A stretch of DNA of 64,000 nucleotides, taken from contig VGOW01000005.1 in the NCBI GenBank assembly GCA_016875735.1, positions 1 to 64,000 on the forward strand. Reading direction: 5' to 3'. This DNA is from Chloroflexota bacterium (GTDB lineage Bacteria; Chloroflexota; Anaerolineae; Anaerolineales; VGOW01). This document shows positions 63,225 to 64,000 of the stretch, piece by piece (within the stretch, counting starts at the first letter, position 1; each line of letters opens with the position of its first letter). The position numbers were made by a program, and so were the translations under genes. Below the pieces are notes generated by a model. That model did not search any database and had not been told where the DNA came from. It saw only the letters and a program-made list of their open reading frames with translations.

Positions 63225-63644
63225 ATGCCCAAGACGATTGTCAACCCATCTTCGCTTGCCAAACCTTCCGGCTACTCCAACGGCTTCATGATCGACGGCG
63301 GGCGATTGCTTGTGCTGGCCGGGCAGACCGGAATGGACGTGACGGGCCGCATCGCCAGCCCCGGCGACATCGTGGCCCAGTTTCGCCAAGCGCTCTCGAA
63401 CTTGCAGGCCGTCATCGCCGAGGCGGGCGGGGCGATGACCGACATTGTGAAGTTGAATATTTTTGTGACGGAGCGCGACGCCTACAAAACCAATCTCAAA
63501 CCCATCGGCGAAGTCTATCGTTCGTTCTTTGGCCGCCACTACCCGGCGATGACTCTGGTGGAAGTGAAGCGGTTGTTCGACGACGAGGCGATGATTGAAA
63601 TTGAAGGTTGGGCGGTGATTGGCGGGCAATTGATTTCTGAATAG
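63225..63644 (+). CDS. RidA-family enamine/imine deaminase
   Basis: The 139-aa protein belongs to the RidA/YjgF family: LVLAGQTGMDVTGRIASPGDIVAQFRQALSNLQAVIAEAGG and the C-terminal PAMTLVEVKRLFDDEAMIEIEGWAVI. RidA proteins hydrolyse enamines and imines; related 2-aminomuconate deaminases work in anthranilate and kynurenine breakdown. In this cluster a substrate could be the enamine group of the monooxygenase product. The family's Arg in the VEVxRL/CVEVxxL strand is replaced by Lys in VEVKRL, followed by Arg. An ATG at 63219 is a possible alternative start. Confidence 0.85.
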   Translation: MPKTIVNPSSLAKPSGYSNGFMIDGGRLLVLAGQTGMDVTGRIASPGDIVAQFRQALSNLQAVIAEAGGAMTDIVKLNIFVTERDAYKTNLKPIGEVYRSFFGRHYPAMTLVEVKRLFDDEAMIEIEGWAVIGGQLISE

Positions 63645-63673
63645 AATTCCAGTAAGCAGTTAAACCCGATGCA

Positions 63674-63738
63674 ACCACTGATTACACGGATTTCACCGAT
63701 GGAAAAAGATTCCGTGTAATCAGTGAAATCTGTGGTTC
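63674..63738. repeat. Dispersed palindromic repeat, ACACGGAT family
   Basis: AACCACTGATTACACGGATT pairs with TCCGTGTAATCAGTGAAATCTGTGGTT around GGAAAAAGA. It lies between ridA and the ligase gene. Confidence 0.7.
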
Positions 63739-63754
63739 CCAACCGGAGGCGGAC

Positions 63755-64000
63755 ATGAAAGCAACGGATCTTCCACTGTATTACAACGCCATCGATATTT
63801 TGGAGCGCAACCTGGCCGGGCGCGCAAACAAGACGGCCATCTTCTCGGCGGAACGGGAGATGACTTTTGGGCAGGTTGCCGCCGAAGCCAATCAGGTGGC
63901 GAATGCCCTGCGGCGGCTCGATGTGCGGCCCGGCGAACGGGTGGGCATCCTCAGCCCCGACTGTTCGCAATGGGTCACCTCGTTCTTTGGCATCGTCAAA
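63755..64000 (+). CDS. Aryl-CoA ligase (2-aminobenzoate/benzoate-CoA ligase type), N-terminal part
   Basis: The 82 residues before the window ends show YNAIDILERNLAGRANKTAIF, MTFGQVAAEANQVANALRRL and GERVGILSPDCSQWVTSFFG. These match the N-terminus of AMP-forming benzoate-CoA and 2-aminobenzoate-CoA ligases (ANL superfamily). The catalytic P-loop lies beyond the window. A GGAGGCGG ribosome-binding site precedes the ATG. By context it would activate anthranilate made by kynureninase. Confidence 0.8.
   Translation, partial: MKATDLPLYYNAIDILERNLAGRANKTAIFSAEREMTFGQVAAEANQVANALRRLDVRPGERVGILSPDCSQWVTSFFGIVK

Overview
The window is GC-rich, densely packed bacterial chromosome. I infer a member of the Chloroflexota (Anaerolineae-like). 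The reasons are the mix of a PASTA-less PknB-type kinase with C-terminal TPR-like repeats, exported lipoproteins with Ala/Thr/Pro linkers, many start codons only 5-15 nt downstream of a TATAAT-like box, and numerous dispersed palindromic intergenic repeats. This is inference from gene content; no rRNA or tRNA gene was seen. Most genes are intact, but four loci carry frameshifts.

Layout. 1-1 kb: the end of an ISL3-type insertion sequence, apparently inserted into a YncE-like gene that is also frameshifted. 1-4.4 kb: Ser/Thr kinase, triosephosphate isomerase and a membrane protein with an HELSH motif. 4.5-7.4 kb (minus): a DUF2723-type membrane protein with two compensating frameshifts, and a WecA/MraY-type transferase. 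7.5-12.1 kb: upp, then ruvB-DUF2905-queA, converging on rsmD and a UroD-superfamily gene. 12.2-15.3 kb: a Fur-family regulator with a Nur-like operator in front of it, leading into a cbiM-cbiQ-cbiO cobalt/nickel importer. 15.5-20.1 kb: a MacAB/Lol-like ATPase-permease-membrane fusion lipoprotein set. 20.7-28.2 kb (minus): histidine breakdown (hutI, hutU, ftcD) interrupted by a HepT/MntA toxin-antitoxin pair, a membrane protein and a nitroreductase, then a deoxynucleoside kinase.

29.2-39.3 kb (minus): a putative N-methyl compound island with two MttB-family methyltransferases without pyrrolysine, a dimethylglycine/sarcosine dehydrogenase-like flavoprotein, a monomeric sarcosine oxidase-like protein, an EamA transporter, a GHMP-family protein resembling beta-RFAP synthase, and a PatB-type C-S lyase. 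39.4-47.5 kb: small genes, then a dipeptide-type ABC importer operon (binding protein, two permeases, an unknown small protein, a fused double ATPase) with a well-formed promoter. 47.9-57.1 kb: a LysM protein, an aminotransferase, a decayed STAS/GAF-SpoIIE pair, a 3-hydroxyisobutyrate dehydrogenase-like gene, a Uma2 nuclease and purH with two in-frame repeat insertions.

57.2-64 kb: a third MttB homologue, then a tryptophan-kynurenine-anthranilate cluster: tryptophan 2,3-dioxygenase, kynureninase, an anthraniloyl-CoA-type FAD monooxygenase fused to a pyridoxamine-phosphate-oxidase/F420-type domain, a RidA enamine deaminase and the start of an aryl-CoA ligase. The fusion is the most unusual object in the window: in the known 2-aminobenzoyl-CoA monooxygenase/reductase the second half is an Old Yellow Enzyme-type reductase. 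The corrinoid-linked methyltransferases and the cobalt/nickel importer fit together in a cobalamin-dependent lifestyle, although no corrinoid protein gene lies in the window.
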